The position numbers and the translations under genes are program-made. Below the pieces are notes generated by a model. It ran no database searches, was not told where the DNA came from, and worked only from the letters and a program-made list of their open reading frames with translations. Below are positions 48,802 through 63,983 of a DNA stretch of 64,000 nt, piece after piece; the stretch's first letter is position 1, and each line of letters begins with the position of its first letter. The DNA comes from Gonapodya sp. JEL0774 (taxonomy: Eukaryota; Monoblepharomycota; Monoblepharidomycetes; Monoblepharidales; Gonapodyaceae), in the NCBI GenBank assembly GCA_027604505.1, contig JADIIX010000089.1, positions 22,809-86,808 of the forward strand, in the 5' to 3' direction.

Positions 48802-51800
48802 CTATCGAGGACCGTAGCTTAAACCATATCGAGAAGAGTCCCATTGTCCACCGGGTGGTGCACTTGGTGGAGGCGGTTGACTTGCGTGGCGAGCTGGAAG
48901 TTGGGGAGGTGGAGGGGCTCCGGGCCATTGTCCTGGCAACCTAGAACCCGGGGGAGGGGACCCAGAAGGAGGGCCGTACGGAGAACTCCGTGGCTGAGAT
49001 GATCCAGCTGAGGAAATGGGTACGTTTTTCAAGCTGCTATCTGTGTAAGGGTAAACCGACGGATAAGCTCCAACTCCGTGGTCTAAAGGTGCTCCTCCCG
49101 CATCTGGAGGTTGCTCCAATCGCAGTTCAGACAGCGATTCGGTGATGCTTTTGACGAGAAATTGTTGCTCTACTCGTCGTGCAGCAACGAAGTCACGAAC
49201 TTGCAAGTCAAATTTCTCACTGCAAAATGATGCCGGGGGATGACCACACGCATTGAGCCAACAAGGTGGATAACCAACTCCAGACCGGGACAAACGTACA
49301 CATGTGGCAACATCTCGCTGTAAAACTTCATTCCTTGTTGGACATTCTGGGAAATTTCCCGAAACGCCTTGTAAGCAGAATCGAGATTTTGAATCGCAAC
49401 TTCTCGCTGTCGAAAAGTTTCGTCTTTAGTGCTGTCCCGGACGAACGCTTCATTGAGAGTCTGAGGACAGATATCAACCTATTGAGCGGATTTGAAACCC
49501 AATTTGGGGGATGAATTGCGCACCTTCAGTTGAGACATCACTTTGCTTTCCTCAACCTCCAGATTGCGAAGCTGAAGCTTCAACTCCTCGAACTTTATCA
49601 CCCCTTTGCTAAATATCTCGTCGTTGTTAATCTCTTGCTTATTTGCTGCCATCTCCAACAACTGTGGGTCTGAAAAAGTCAAAACTCATAAAACTGTGGA
49701 GTTCCCTACATAACAGCATCAGTACCCACGAACATCATCTTCACGAGCTAACTTCTTGACACGCGCAATTGTGTCATTCCGCTGAGCCATCACCCCATTC
49801 AGTTTTGCGAGATGAAGTTTGAGCTGTTGGACAGTTGGGTTTTGAATCATCTTTTGAGCGCTGGCAGCAGTCGAAATCGGAATTGCAGCTTCAAGATCCG
49901 TCTTAGGGAGATATTGCGCATGAGTCACCCAGCAAAACGAGGAGTAAATCCCGGAACGAACTTACTCTGGAGCTGCCAAGCTGGTCAATGTTAGCACCGT
50001 GATCATCCAACTTCTTACGAATGGTTTGGTCGCTCTTCGCTGCCACAGCAAGCTTCGAGCTCAACGTAATACCATTTCCACGGAGTGCCTTTGTGAGCTC
50101 GTCTGACGATGTTCGAGTCCACTGGCAGTTCAAAGAGAAAACATGTGATACGTGAGGCGGAATGCGAAAGATGACGTGGCTTGAAACGAACCTTGGCACC
50201 AAATTGCGACTTCAGTTGCCGATCTTCCATAGCTTCGTCATCGAGAGCCTTCATAGCCTTTTGCAGGAAACTTACTCAGATATTGCACAGATCCCCATGT
50301 TCAAATGCGCGAGTGTCATCTACCAGCTGCATTTTCTTGTTTGCTTCCATCGATAGTGTGCTGATGGTTGCCAGAGATTCCTCCAGTCCCGATAAACCAC
50401 CACTACTTCGCACTTCTTCTGCGTGTTTTAATATGCTAGGAGGGACACCCTTGGGCTGTTCCATCGCCTCGATTGATCCTGGAAGCTTCATAGAGGCAAG
50501 TGCGCTGAACTCAAAAGCAGGTTGTCGGTACTTATACGCGCCACTCCCAATTGTCCTTATTCTCGTTACTCACGCGTTCGTTCCGTCTGTTCTCTCTCTT
50601 GCTGCCTCGTCGAGCTCATTAACCAGTTTGTCCCGTTTTGTGGTATAAACCGAGGCAGCCTGATGCACTGCCACTGGTACAAGCTTGTTGAAGAAAGGAG
50701 TACCGACTGACTCGATCGCTGGCGCGTTGTTGTCCGGAAGTGTTGGAGGGAAGGCTGCTACCTGGACAAGCACAGCAGCTTTTATGGGCACCAGCACTTC
50801 AAGTTTCGGAACGGTTTGATGGTAGATAATGTCGTTGTCCTTGTTGGCGGCAACAGATGCCTCGGTGATGGTACCACGAAGACCCTGCAAAAATGCGTTC
50901 GATGTCCGGGTCGTAGGGTCAATGAAGGGAATTGATTACCTTGAGCCTCTCAACAATGTGCGGCCCCACTGACGCCATGAGATCCTTTGCACCCAAAGCC
51001 AAATCAATGGTTTGTCCAGCTACATCAAGTCTGCCTACTTGCTCTCCAAACTCTCCTTTGGCACCAGCAACCCGTGCTTGACGATATTGTGCGATAGAGG
51101 AGAAAATGAGATTCTTTGCGCGGAGTGTGTTGATAAAGGTTGGGATAAATACACCCGCAGTGGTAGACGTGCGGTGCGCCTCGAGGTACAATTCGGATGC
51201 AGCGAATGCCACGCGAGCGAGCACCGCATCGGTGCTCTTGTTCTCTGGAGAAATGGTTCGAGCCGTTTCCTGAAACAGGTGGATGACTCTCGATAACTTC
51301 GGACTTACGAGGTAGCATTGCTCGGTTCCATGCGCACTCTTCGAAGTGACATAGAAAATTTGCGTTTCGGGATTCGTTGAGGGCAAGTTACGGAAGAGTC
51401 ACGTACCTTGTGCTTGCGCGAGACAAATGGAAACCAGGGTCCGTAGCACAGCTTCGGACATGTCGGGTGGAAGAGATGAGTGGAAGTCGGTTCGCAGGAG
51501 ACCAAGGAAGTTCTAATGACAGAAATGGCAGACTTCAGCTGAGTCATTGCTAGGCCCGTTCAATCACGGATTAGACTCACCTGAAAAACACCGGCGGCTT
51601 TCTGTCGCCAAGGAAAATCTCAGTAAGTACTAGATTCCAGATCCCCCGCCGGATCTCTCCGACTTCGAACCTGCAAGTGCGCCGCTGCTCTAGTCGCCCC
51701 GTCCGCCGTCGTCCGATCTTCATCCAAAGCCAATATAGTAAGCATGGCTCCAATGTTCCACAATACATTTGCCCGCTCATACGCCAATCCATATCCTGTC

Positions 51801-52258
51801 TGAGTCTTTGCGATCGTCGCTTTTGGATTGGGGTCGAACGATATAGTCCAGGAAAACGGAATCTTGAGCGTATTCTCGTCAGGGGGAAACTTGGATGATA
51901 TATAATTTAGTTGGAAGAAGTATCTACAGAGAATCGTGAAGACGAAACAGTGATGATGCGTCACACGAATGGCGAGGATATCACTTATCTCCCACTTGAA
52001 CAATCGTCTCACGGATACCGCACTCGGCTGTATAGCAATACACTCGTTCCTGAGTGCCTCCAGTTCCCTAAAATCCTCCGCATAGTCCTCCGGATTCTCC
52101 TGGAAGGCTTGCCGAATGTAAGTCCCCAGCATTTGTCGCATCCTTGGTGCAGATTCAGATTTGCGCGTGGCAGCATAGAGGAAATCTAAATGTAGGGCGG
52201 TGAGTGATGACATTTCTGTGTTGAATTGGGGTAGCGCCGTACCTCGGGGAGGATTCAT
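48802..52258 (-). CDS. Bro1/ALIX/Rim20-family ESCRT-associated protein
   Basis: Bro1-domain proteins bind Snf7 and act in multivesicular-body sorting or in Rim101/PacC pH signalling. The BRO1 domain is spread over several exons: LPSTNPETQIFYVTSKSAHG-type helices, KIPFSWTISFDPNP, YERANVLWNIGAMLTILAL, EAVLRTLVSICLAQAQ, and AAKDNDF-like VAANKDNDIIYHQTVPKLE. A V-domain follows (FFNKLVPVAVHQAASVY, KRDKLVNELDEAARERT). The C-terminal coiled helices carry LQVRDFVAARRVEQQFL. The protein ends in a Pro/Gly/Tyr-rich tail (PPGSRLPGQWPGAPPPPQ), as in ALIX. It cannot be assigned to Bro1 or Rim20 by eye. The start at 52258 (MNPPRG) is plausible, but the first 10-20 residues could be changed by an in-frame intron. 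Confidence 0.88.
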
Positions 52259-52543
52259 GATGATGGGAGAGGGTGGTTGGTGGGGTGTGCGGCTGAACTC
52301 TGTCCCAACGGACGCAAGTGGTCCCCGCACCCGTCATCATGATTCACACGTTACATCGAATGGCGTAGTTCGACATTTAATTTGTCGTTTCGTGCAATAA
52401 CCACGGCTACAAAGATATGAGAACTTGGATCTCTACGTGCTGATGAACAGAAAACAATCAGCTGCCAAGTAGACAACCGATGAACAGCATTCGATTAGCT
52501 TTCCCATAAGCTCCTGCAGCGGCTATTTCAATGATTCAAATAC

Positions 52544-53951
<1,408 letters not shown>

Positions 53952-54200
53952 GGTTGCGATATTATGTGAGTGAAACGTTGTTGATGGTGACTGGAATTCA
54001 GGGTATCAGAGGGTCTGATGATTCACATCGACAGTCACCATTATTTGCTGCGACTTCCTCAAACTCTCTTCACAACTCAAGCGCACGAAGCATTTCAAAA
54101 AAATGAACGTATAAATTCTATTTCATAAATGAATTTGCAACTTTGCTCAATTGAAGTGCCAAACACAGTCACAGAGTCCCCCCACACCCAACACCCCTCG

Positions 54201-55812
<1,612 letters not shown>

Positions 55813-56429
55813 GTTATTTGAATCGCGATGGGTGAAAGAGAAACTTCAGAGAAGAAGAAGTCCCCACAGGGACTGTGCACAACTACGGCACCCGGCCGGC
55901 CACCCGATGGGCTAGTTGGACAGCCGCTCACACTTGACGCATAAATCCCTTGGCGGAGCAAAGGTTGCAAGGTAGATCTGCTGTTCCTCGATAAATATCT
56001 GAGTGTGCAACCAGACTCGCCAACTGATATTCCTGTATCCGACAATCACCAACTTTGTTTCTGAAACTGGATCTTGCTGAAATCGGCTAGCCGCTGAAGT
56101 TTAATCTCAATGATGACGAGAAGATCCCATATTGAAGACAGCACCATTATGTACAGGACGTCTTTTCGGTGGTGCGCCACGAGTTCGAGGACTCCCCCAA
56201 CGCTCAACAAGTGATTGAACTTTTCTTCATGTAGTCATTAGTACTCGTTCTGCGCAAACGCGTGTTCCCGTCACTGCGTCACCAGTGTAAGTTTGGGGAC
56301 TGGAATGGTTGAGAACGTAAAAGCGTCCTGCTCGTGAAGTATTATAATAAAATGGAGATTTGATCAATGTCCGAAGGTTTGATCCAGCATCACTATTGCA
56401 AGCGGGAGTTGTGGGACTCACATATAATA
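55813..56429. other. intergenic stretch upstream of the inverted duplication
   Basis: This region lies between the SPE3 start and the left arm. No open frame with support is seen; it must hold the SPE3 promoter. Confidence 0.45.
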
Positions 56430-57310
56430 CGATTCGGCGGGAGCGCGCAAGCAGATCTCAATATATCATATGGTGACTTAAAAAAAGCCGTCCGACCCAG
56501 AACACCAGCGTCAATTCCCCGCCCGGACTCGATTCTTTCGTGCCGATCTTTTATCAGGTGATCGATGCGTTTGCCGTGACTCGTCTCTTCCCGTGCATTC
56601 ACGTGTGGTGGTTGTCCCATCCATTAGCTCCTTCTCCTGAACCCAATCCCATCTCTATGCGTCTCTCACATATTCTTCTTGTGGCTTCGTTTGTCTCTAT
56701 GACCATCTCCGGAATTTCCGCTGCTGCTTATAATCTCCGCAACTGTACTGGCAGCGGTTCAAACTCTTGGAAAGTCGTACGATTCGAGGGTCTGTTTAGC
56801 ACCAATTTCCAAGGAGTTTTCCCTTTCGTTGATCAGGATTCTTGGGGAAGTCCTGGTCCTGGATGTGATATAAATTCTGGCGGCGGCGGAACTTGCCAAT
56901 TCGGAGATTACTTTTTTTGGGATCCAAATAACGCGGACTTAACTTTGATCAATTTGATTCTCGATTCAAACTGGAGATCTCGAGCAACTTGGGATGTGTG
57001 TGGGAAAGCCACTCTCTTGGAGGGCTCGGGAAACGCGATGGATGGGAAGACGGACTTGAAGGTGTACAAATGAGTTATCCCTTGACGTGAATTGCGTTCT
57101 ACATTTTCTAATCTCATCACAATTCTCGGTTGCCGCGTTCCGTCTTGACCGTGTGTTGTTATTCAGAATGCCTCCAACACCCTCTGTCGGAGATGCGGGA
57201 TGTTGGACGCAAGCGCTCATCCTTGATTGATGCTGTGTCCGGTTGAGGACAATAAGGAGCTCGGTATGAACCAAGTATGTTGTAGCGATCGTACAATACG
57301 TGAGATCTCC
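56430..57310 (+). repeat. left arm of a ~0.88-kb inverted duplication
   Basis: The arm runs from an upstream block (GCAAGCAGATCTCAATAT) through a complete small gene to a 3' flank of about 230 bases. It is matched in reverse complement at 59650-60525. The 3' flank (57074-57300) is almost identical between arms. Confidence 0.85.
56657..57073 (+). CDS. small secreted cysteine-containing protein, paralogue 1
   Basis: Single-exon gene of 138 aa. Residues 1-22 form a clear signal peptide (MRLSHILLVASFVSMTISG). The mature part is small, Gly/Trp/Asp-rich and has four Cys (in NCTG, PGCDI, GGTCQF and WDVCGK), enough for two disulfides. There is one N-glycosylation sequon (NCT). The C-terminal block (CGKATLLEGSGNAMDGKTDL) is nearly identical to paralogue 2 on the opposite strand, while the middle differs. 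No domain family is recognised. It could be an extracellular or host- or environment-facing protein, but that is inference from secretion and divergence only. Confidence 0.75.
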   Translation: MRLSHILLVASFVSMTISGISAAAYNLRNCTGSGSNSWKVVRFEGLFSTNFQGVFPFVDQDSWGSPGPGCDINSGGGGTCQFGDYFFWDPNNADLTLINLILDSNWRSRATWDVCGKATLLEGSGNAMDGKTDLKVYK

Positions 57311-59649
57311 AGAGAATACATCCCAGAGCATTCGAGATTATGAAACAAAAATCTCGTACACGTAACATCATGAATTGGGCGCCTAATGAGTGATTAAAAT
57401 GGTTGAGAATGGCAGTTCGAGAATGGGAGTTCGTGTTTGGAGGGTGTGTTGGGCGGAAGCCTGCACCGGGTGCATGGTGGCTGTTCTCGTGAACGTTCAA
57501 CACACGTCTCATTGTTCTCTTATAATAATTTTTATTATTCAACGTGGCAGGGCCTCAATAAAAATATATGGATCATCAATTGATTCTCAGATACTGTATG
57601 TGGGGGTGCTCTGTGTTCCCCTTCCCCCTCTTACCCCACAGAAACCTCAAAGTATGTGAGTGTCAACCGATGGTCGATATAATTTATTGCAATGGAACGG
57701 GGCAATGTGTAGGGGCAAAGTCTCAAGTATAGTTCGGTGCTGCGAAACAGGGGCAATTGGACGTTTTGCGAATATTATTGGTTGGCGGCAAACGAACACT
57801 GTCGGAAAAGCTTCAGTCTGTGACTCTTTCGTGCGAAGAGTGGAAAGGATTGAGTCACTCTTACGTGCGAAGAGCGAGTCATTCTTTCGTGTGAAGAGCC
57901 AAAAGCGTCACTGTTTCGTGCGAAGAGCGGCGAACCTAAAGCATTGTCATAATAGTACAACAGACCAGGTTGATTTCACTTCCGCTTCTCTATCTATCCA
58001 ATCTTGTTGTTGTAACAAAACAACGTGAGTGTCACGGCACACACTGGCACCGCAATATATTACATTGTTGAAGGGGCCGCCACTGGTCAGTGCATGGTTC
58101 ACCGTGACCAGGACATAAAGCCCATTCATTCGAATTACTGATGAAACACCCAGCTCTCCATCCATCACTTGCCTTGTCCTGGGGTATCAAGTGGCCTGCC
58201 ATCGGCTTATTCCCATTCCGCGGTAGGGCCCGACGCGCGGCAAAGGTGACGAACATCGATATGATGGACATTCAGCTCGACACCAAGTCCGAGCTCGAGC
58301 TTGATGATGCAGGGACAGACAATTCTCAAATGACTGCAGCTGCTCCGGCTACGACAGCACCACCGCTGTTGATCCCTCCGGCATCCAACTAGTGCTATGC
58401 ACGCATCCAGGTGAGAGCATAGCTCGATTGTTGTTCTTATTAGTTGAGTCTGTTGAGGCCCTGCCTTGAACTGAGCTGATGAACGATTGTTATGTACCTC
58501 TTTTCCCTTTCTTCTCTATCACAGAGAGTATTCTGTGGTTCTTTACTACGTCTATCATTTGTTCATGTCCCAAATCTTCCCCACAGAGTTTCCCAATTGC
58601 AGAAGGTTGTTCTCCCAAAATTTGAGCTGTGCTGCCCTTGTCTGTGTTATGCTGATTGGAACTGAATGTCATTTCTTCCCACTCCTTTTTGGATGTGCCT
58701 TCTCCTGTTCTTCAAACTTGGATTAAATTTTTTAGTGCCATACCACACGATTTCGACTTCTCCATTTTTTTTTCTTTCATTCCGGGAGTGGTGTTTTCTT
58801 CTTTTGTGCCTGATGGTTGAGTTAGTGGAGTAGGTTGCATATGTGACCGTCCTTTTCTGCATTCGGAATCTCCTTAAGATAGATAGTTTTAGTGGTAGAT
58901 GGGTCCCTTTCTGCTGCGAGGTGGCACAAAGCACCTGTGGTAATCGTGTCGCGCAGACTGGGACCCTAGTGCATTGTAATGGTGCCAAGAGAAGGCGCTC
59001 GCAAACTAGTACAGGATACGATCTACAGTAATAGGGGCCGCCATGCCGCCGGTCCAGCTCATTTGTAAAACAAATTGTCGACCATCTTTGCAAGAGAGTC
59101 GGTGTGTAAACATGGGGACCAAGCCAAAATTTCGAGAACAAAGTGGGCTCTTCAACTGACCTTCCCTGACACGATGAGATGGCAGGGGTTTTTCTTTTGC
59201 CTGTCTCTGGGGCTCCATTTGAAAGAGGTAGAAAGTGTTCCGTTGGAGCACGGTCCAAGAGGCCACGGCGAGGAGCGATCGAGGGTGTGAAACATGTGGA
59301 TGAGCCAAGAACGCACTCCGGAATTTCTTCCAGCAGGATCGCGTCTGCAACATATCTACCAAAAGAAGAGCACATGGAAGAACTGGCAGAGCCACGGGGA
59401 GGGAGGGAAGTGATCGCGGTACGGGGGAATGACGTGCACAGATGCGGGGTCTGACGGATTGCGAGCTTGCATATATTGGAGGAGGAGGGAATACATCCGC
59501 CTGTTCACTGTTCACGAACCACGTATGTACTGGATCCGAGTATAATAATGCATACCACACGACTCGTTCATCTGCCGTGCCGGGCACCCGCACCCCCGTC
59601 CCCTCTCGGATTTTCGATCGGCCGTTCACACCTATTACATGAACTAGTA
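57311..59649. other. spacer between the inverted arms
   Basis: This 2.3-kb spacer shows no recognised gene. Open frames include 58141-58392 (+), with an Asp/Ser-rich end, and a longer minus-strand frame at 58647-59375 rich in Arg/Cys; neither has motif support. No terminal inverted repeat or transposase motif is visible. A cluster of short repeats lies at 57825-57935. Confidence 0.45.
57825..57935 (+). repeat. short interspersed CGTGCGAAGAG repeats
   Basis: Four copies of a TTCGTGCGAAGAG-like string (variants TTACGTGCGAAGAG and TTCGTGTGAAGAG), spaced about 30-36 bases apart, each preceded by a GTCA or GTGACT-like string. Confidence 0.85.
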
Positions 59650-60525
59650 GATCTCACGTATTGTACGATGGCCACAACATACTTGGTTCATACCGAGCTC
59701 CTTATTGTCCTCAACCGGACACAGCATCAATCAAGGATGAGCGCTTGCGTCCAACATCCCGCATCTCCGACAGAGGGTGTTGGAGGCATTCTGAATAACA
59801 ACACACGGTCAAGACGGAACGCGGCAACCGAGAATTGTGATGAGATTAGAAAATGTAGAAGGCAATCCACGTCAAGGGATATCTCACTTGTACACATTCA
59901 AGTCCGTCTTGCCATCCATCGCGTTTCCCGAGCCGTCCAAGAGAGTGGCTTTGCCACACACATCCCACGTTGATCGAGATCTCCAGTTTGAGTCGAGTTT
60001 CAGATCGACGTAGGTTTCGTGCGTGAAGTCGGGATACCAAAGGAGACCTCCGAATTGGCAAGTTCCTCCACCGCCAGAATTTATATTACAACCAGGAAAA
60101 GGTTTGTCCCAATAATCCTTATCGATGAAGGGGAAAAATTGCTTGAAATTGGTGCTGAACAGACCCTCGAATCGTACGATTTTCCAAGAGTAGGGACCTT
60201 CGCCAGTGCAGTTGCGGAGATTATAAGCAGCAGCGGAAATTCCCGAGGGAATAATAGAGGAAAACAAAGCGACAAGAAGAATATGGGGGAGACGCATCGA
60301 GATGGATTCAATTGGGTTCAGGAGAAGGAGCTAGTTGATGGGACAACCGTGAATGCACGGGAAGAGAAGAAGCCACCGGGCAACGCATCGATCACCTGAT
60401 CAAAGACCGCTACGAAATGGTCGAAAACAAGTCAGGGAGTTGAAGATGGTATTCTGTATTCTAGTTGGGATGACTTCTTTTTGGTCACATTTGATATATA
60501 ATTGAGATCTGCTTACGGGCTCCCG
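59650..60525 (-). repeat. right arm of the ~0.88-kb inverted duplication
   Basis: Reverse complement counterpart of 56430-57310, including the second secreted-protein gene. The flank at 59652-59883 matches the left arm's 3' flank with only a few differences. Confidence 0.85.
59884..60297 (-). CDS. small secreted cysteine-containing protein, paralogue 2
   Basis: Single-exon gene of 137 aa with signal peptide MRLPHILLVALFSSIIPSG. The mature part keeps the four Cys of paralogue 1 and the blocks VRFEGLFSTNF and DSNWRSR-TWDVCGKATLL. It differs in the FFPFIDKDYWDKPFPGCNI and GGLLWYPDFTHETYVDLKL segments. The two genes point toward each other across a 2.8-kb gap. No family is recognised. Confidence 0.75.
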   Translation of the reverse strand: MRLPHILLVALFSSIIPSGISAAAYNLRNCTGEGPYSWKIVRFEGLFSTNFKQFFPFIDKDYWDKPFPGCNINSGGGGTCQFGGLLWYPDFTHETYVDLKLDSNWRSRSTWDVCGKATLLDGSGNAMDGKTDLNVYK

Positions 60526-62059
60526 CCCGCCCACTATGTACAAGTCCACTCCCGCTACCTCCCTGTGTTGTGCTTGATCAAACCGCCGGACAGTGAACAC
60601 CAATCTTCAATCGCACTTGTGAGTGAAAGAGCGAAAGCGAGTGAGCGACCTCAAGGGGAGCTCAAAGTTTGAGGCAGATGGAGCACAGGACAACGAACGC
60701 TACATCCCCCGATTTCCACTTCACCCCTGCTCATTGATATAACGCGAGGTGCCATTTGCGCAATCGGATCTCTCATGGTTCATTTGGCCTCTGTAGAGAA
60801 AAGGTGAACCATGACGGCATTTCGGGCACTGAAACACTCGAATTTACCTCCAAGACCGTGATCTATCATCTTGCTGGTCGTCACATGCCATATAAGTGAA
60901 TGAAGTTTCTCTCAGAGTTGTATGTGTTTGGTTTGGAAACGGGACTGCAGGCTGGAACAATGAAACGGCTCTTGCTTTCTTCCGCCAGCGACAGCACAAC
61001 TCGAGCACCTCCACGCGCGTGGAAAATATACCCTTTTAATGAAATGGGGTACCTATCTTTAACCCAAACCTATCTAACGGTCCTCTTTTGAAAAACGAAG
61101 TGTCGATTGCCCGGGCACTTGGCACGATCAGTGCAAGTCTCCAAACTGTTGCCGGGGTGGTGGCCGAAGCAGCCACGAAAATATCACAGAAAAGGAAACC
61201 TTTCGGCTCGGAGGACGAGGTAGAGTGGTGAGAGTGGGATTCAACAAACCAATGGAGCAGTACGTAGTCGGCATGGAGTGGCCAAGGGCGATTTTCGAAC
61301 CCTGAGCCCACCACTCCTGCCTGCCCGACCCTGTTCCCTGTTGTTCCAACATATCTCAGTCGGTGACGACCAGCCTGGTATGCAGCCGGCTGCCAGCTTT
61401 TTTTTCAAGCCTGTTTTGCGTCAATCCGGCCCTCATGTCCCACAAACTCCAAGTTCAGAATATTTAATTGTTGTATGACCATGAGAGAGTGCCGTTGCAC
61501 CGTGAGCAGTATTAGTAGTATGCGTTGTGTTTGTACCAAAACTGTATCATTCGCAATGCAAACATGTTCTCTTTCACACCAAGTAAGCAACCATACCGGG
61601 CACCCAGGTCGAGCTCAGGTGCCTCAGCAGCGCCCCTACTCGCCTCTTCTATATTCCGGGTTCGGCCCGTCTTGATATTCGCACCACACGAATGTTCGAC
61701 CACACAACGTGCACTCAAAGGTTCTTAAACCAATTCCAAACACGGGGTGAGTGCTACGAACGAACATCCACGCACCGCGCACCACGCGTGCCACTTTCCA
61801 CCGGGCCCTAGGCCCAAACTTCCGTCACCTCCGTTCCACCCCTGGCGCTCCCACTCCCCCGCCCCCCGATCCCGTTACCACACCGGCACGAGCGTCCCAT
61901 AATCTACCGTGAGCGGTGGGCGGTGAGTATCCCCTTGTCCAATGCTCCATGCCCCTACCACTGCCCGTGAAGCACGTCCGAGTCCACATTCGAGACCGAC
62001 CGCACACACCCGTCCTCTTCCCCCTTCCCTACTCCCCCCAACCCACCCGTCCCCCCCCC
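60526..62059. other. intergenic stretch, nothing assigned
   Basis: Short open frames occur on both strands without motif or splice support. GC content rises from about 61700 toward the ISA2 gene. No RNA gene was recognised. Confidence 0.45.
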
Positions 62060-63983
62060 TCACTCCACCCCAAAGCTCCTCCCACACCCACACCCGCTCT
62101 TCTCGTTTGGGTTCTCGGTCAACACGAACCTGGTCCCCACCAGCTCCGTCACGTAGTCGAGCGTGGAGCCGGCCACGAGGGGGAGCGAGGAGTCGTGCAC
62201 GATGAGCACGGCGGAGGGATAACGGGGGTGGGGGAAGGGGCTGAAGGACGGGGGGGGTGGGGGGCGGGAGGAGTGGCCGGGTGAGCAACTCTGCACTCAA
62301 CACTCCATGGGCCACAAACCACAGTCCCCGGTCCCAACCAACACGGCTTGGTCGGAACACGGTCCCGTTTACCTGCGCTCGTCCACTCGGACACTCGGAA
62401 ATTGGCCCCGTGTCTCGTTCCGACCACCAGTCCTCCCCCCCAAATTTACCTCCTATTCCCCCCACCACCCCAAAAAAAAACCCCTTTCTCCCAACTCACA
62501 CATCTCCCTCACCGTACCGTCTCGTGAGCTCCACCCCGTAGGTGTACCCGTGACACCCGCCCGACTCGACAACCAGCCGGAGGGATTGTGTCGGGCACTG
62601 GTCGAGGGCGTTGATGTGGATGAGGCGCTGTGGAGAGGGGGGGGAGAGGGGGAGATGGACACGGGGAGGTCAGTTCGGTCCGGGTTGGTCCAGTTGTCTT
62701 TCACTGAGCACCACTCCGTTCCCACCCCAGCGGCCCAGAGGCGCACCTCCAAAGGGAGGAGAGGGAGAGGGAGATAAGCTGTGCCGCGGACACGTGTAGG
62801 TTATTACGGTACGGTCCGGTCGTCCTTCACTCCTACTGCACTGCACTCCACACTCCCCCACTCCACTACCCTGTGTCCTCGATTCGGTCCACTTTCCCAC
62901 CTTTTCACCTTTTCACCTTTCCACCTTTCCACAGTCCCAACTTCCCGCCTTTTCAACTTTCCACCTTTCCACCCTCCACCCGCACACCCCCGCCCAGCAC
63001 CGCACAACCCCTTAACCCAGCCAACCCACCTCCGCGGCCCGATCCGTGAGCGTAATCTTCCCCACATGTTCGGGCGGCGTGACGGTGGGCGGTGTGGAGG
63101 ACCAGACTTCGTCGTCGTCGTCGTCAAAGTCGTCCTCGAAGGCGGCGTCGGAGTCGTCTTGGTGGGTTTCGAGAGGGGTGGTGGTGGTGGGAAAAGGGGT
63201 GGGGGTGGGGGTGAGTGTGAGCGGGACTGGAGCAGGGGTGGTGGGGGGCAGGAAGGGTGCAGGGGTGCGGGAGGGTGGAGCGGGTGTTGGTGTAGGAGCA
63301 GGAGGTAGAGGAGGGGAAGGGAACGGAGATGGGGATGGGGAGCGGGAGGCAGCCGAGGCGGATGAGTAGGCGCGGGCGGCGAGGACGACAAAGGGGGATG
63401 AGGAAGTGAGGGAGAGGGAGTGGAGGCGCGACGAGGTGGAGGTGGGGAAGAGGCGGGAAGGCGACACCGAGCCGAGTTTGCGGAAGAATCGGGACGGTGT
63501 GAGTGGCGGCGCAGCAAGGGATGAGGACTGCTGCACAGAGAGTGAGGAATGCGAGTTGTGAGTGTGGTGGTTGTGGTTGTGGTTGTGGCGAGGGACCCAG
63601 ACCCCGCACCCGAGCAGCGGTGGTCTGGGACTGGATCCTGCGAAAGCGAGCGCCGCACGGAGGCCGAGGGCGAGGGCGAACCGGGACAGCAGTGCTTGTC
63701 TGCGGAGAGCGCGGGGAGCGAGGTGGAGTGGGGTGGAGGGAGGGGTGGAGGTGGAGAGGGATGCGGTGCGGGATACGATGTGGGAGGAGCGGGAGGGAGG
63801 GAGAAGTGATGCGGCGAGAGAGTGGGAGGTGGAGTGGGAGGTGGAGCGGGATGCGAGGGCGGCGAGAGGGGAGATGGACTTGGTGCGAGCCGGGGGGGGG
63901 GGTGGGGTGGGGGGGGATGCGGGAAGGGGAAGAGGACAGGGGGAAGGGGGTGAGTGTGCTGATGCGTGTTTTCGACCACCCAC
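62060..63983 (-). CDS. ISA2: mitochondrial iron-sulfur cluster assembly protein ISA2 (A-type)
   Basis: A-type carriers help mature [4Fe-4S] proteins in mitochondria. Three exons: 63983-63030, 62627-62518 and 62240-62060. The core reads ITLTDRAAE, joined to RLIHINALDQCPTQSLRLVV and ESGGCHGYTYGVELTR. The last exon has AVLIVHDSSLPLVAGSTLDY, VTELVGTRFVLTENPNEKS and the GCGCGRSF end. The three cluster-binding Cys (SGGC and CGC) are present. The N-terminal ~300 residues are Pro/Ser/Thr-rich and composition-biased. A mitochondrial presequence-like stretch (FFRKLGSVSPSRLF ... ARAYSSASAAS) lies inside, so the true start may be further in, via an unseen splice, or outside the window. The only in-frame ATG is at 63983. 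Confidence 0.85.

Noticed and set aside
58647-59375. 242-aa minus-strand open frame in the inverted-repeat spacer
   Set aside because: No recognisable motif, and an overlapping minus-strand frame of similar length (59006-59629) exists; it was not called as a gene.
62804-63979. 391-aa minus-strand open frame
   Set aside because: Shadow of the ISA2 first exon in another frame; it lacks the ITLTDRAAE segment that joins to the ISA2 core.
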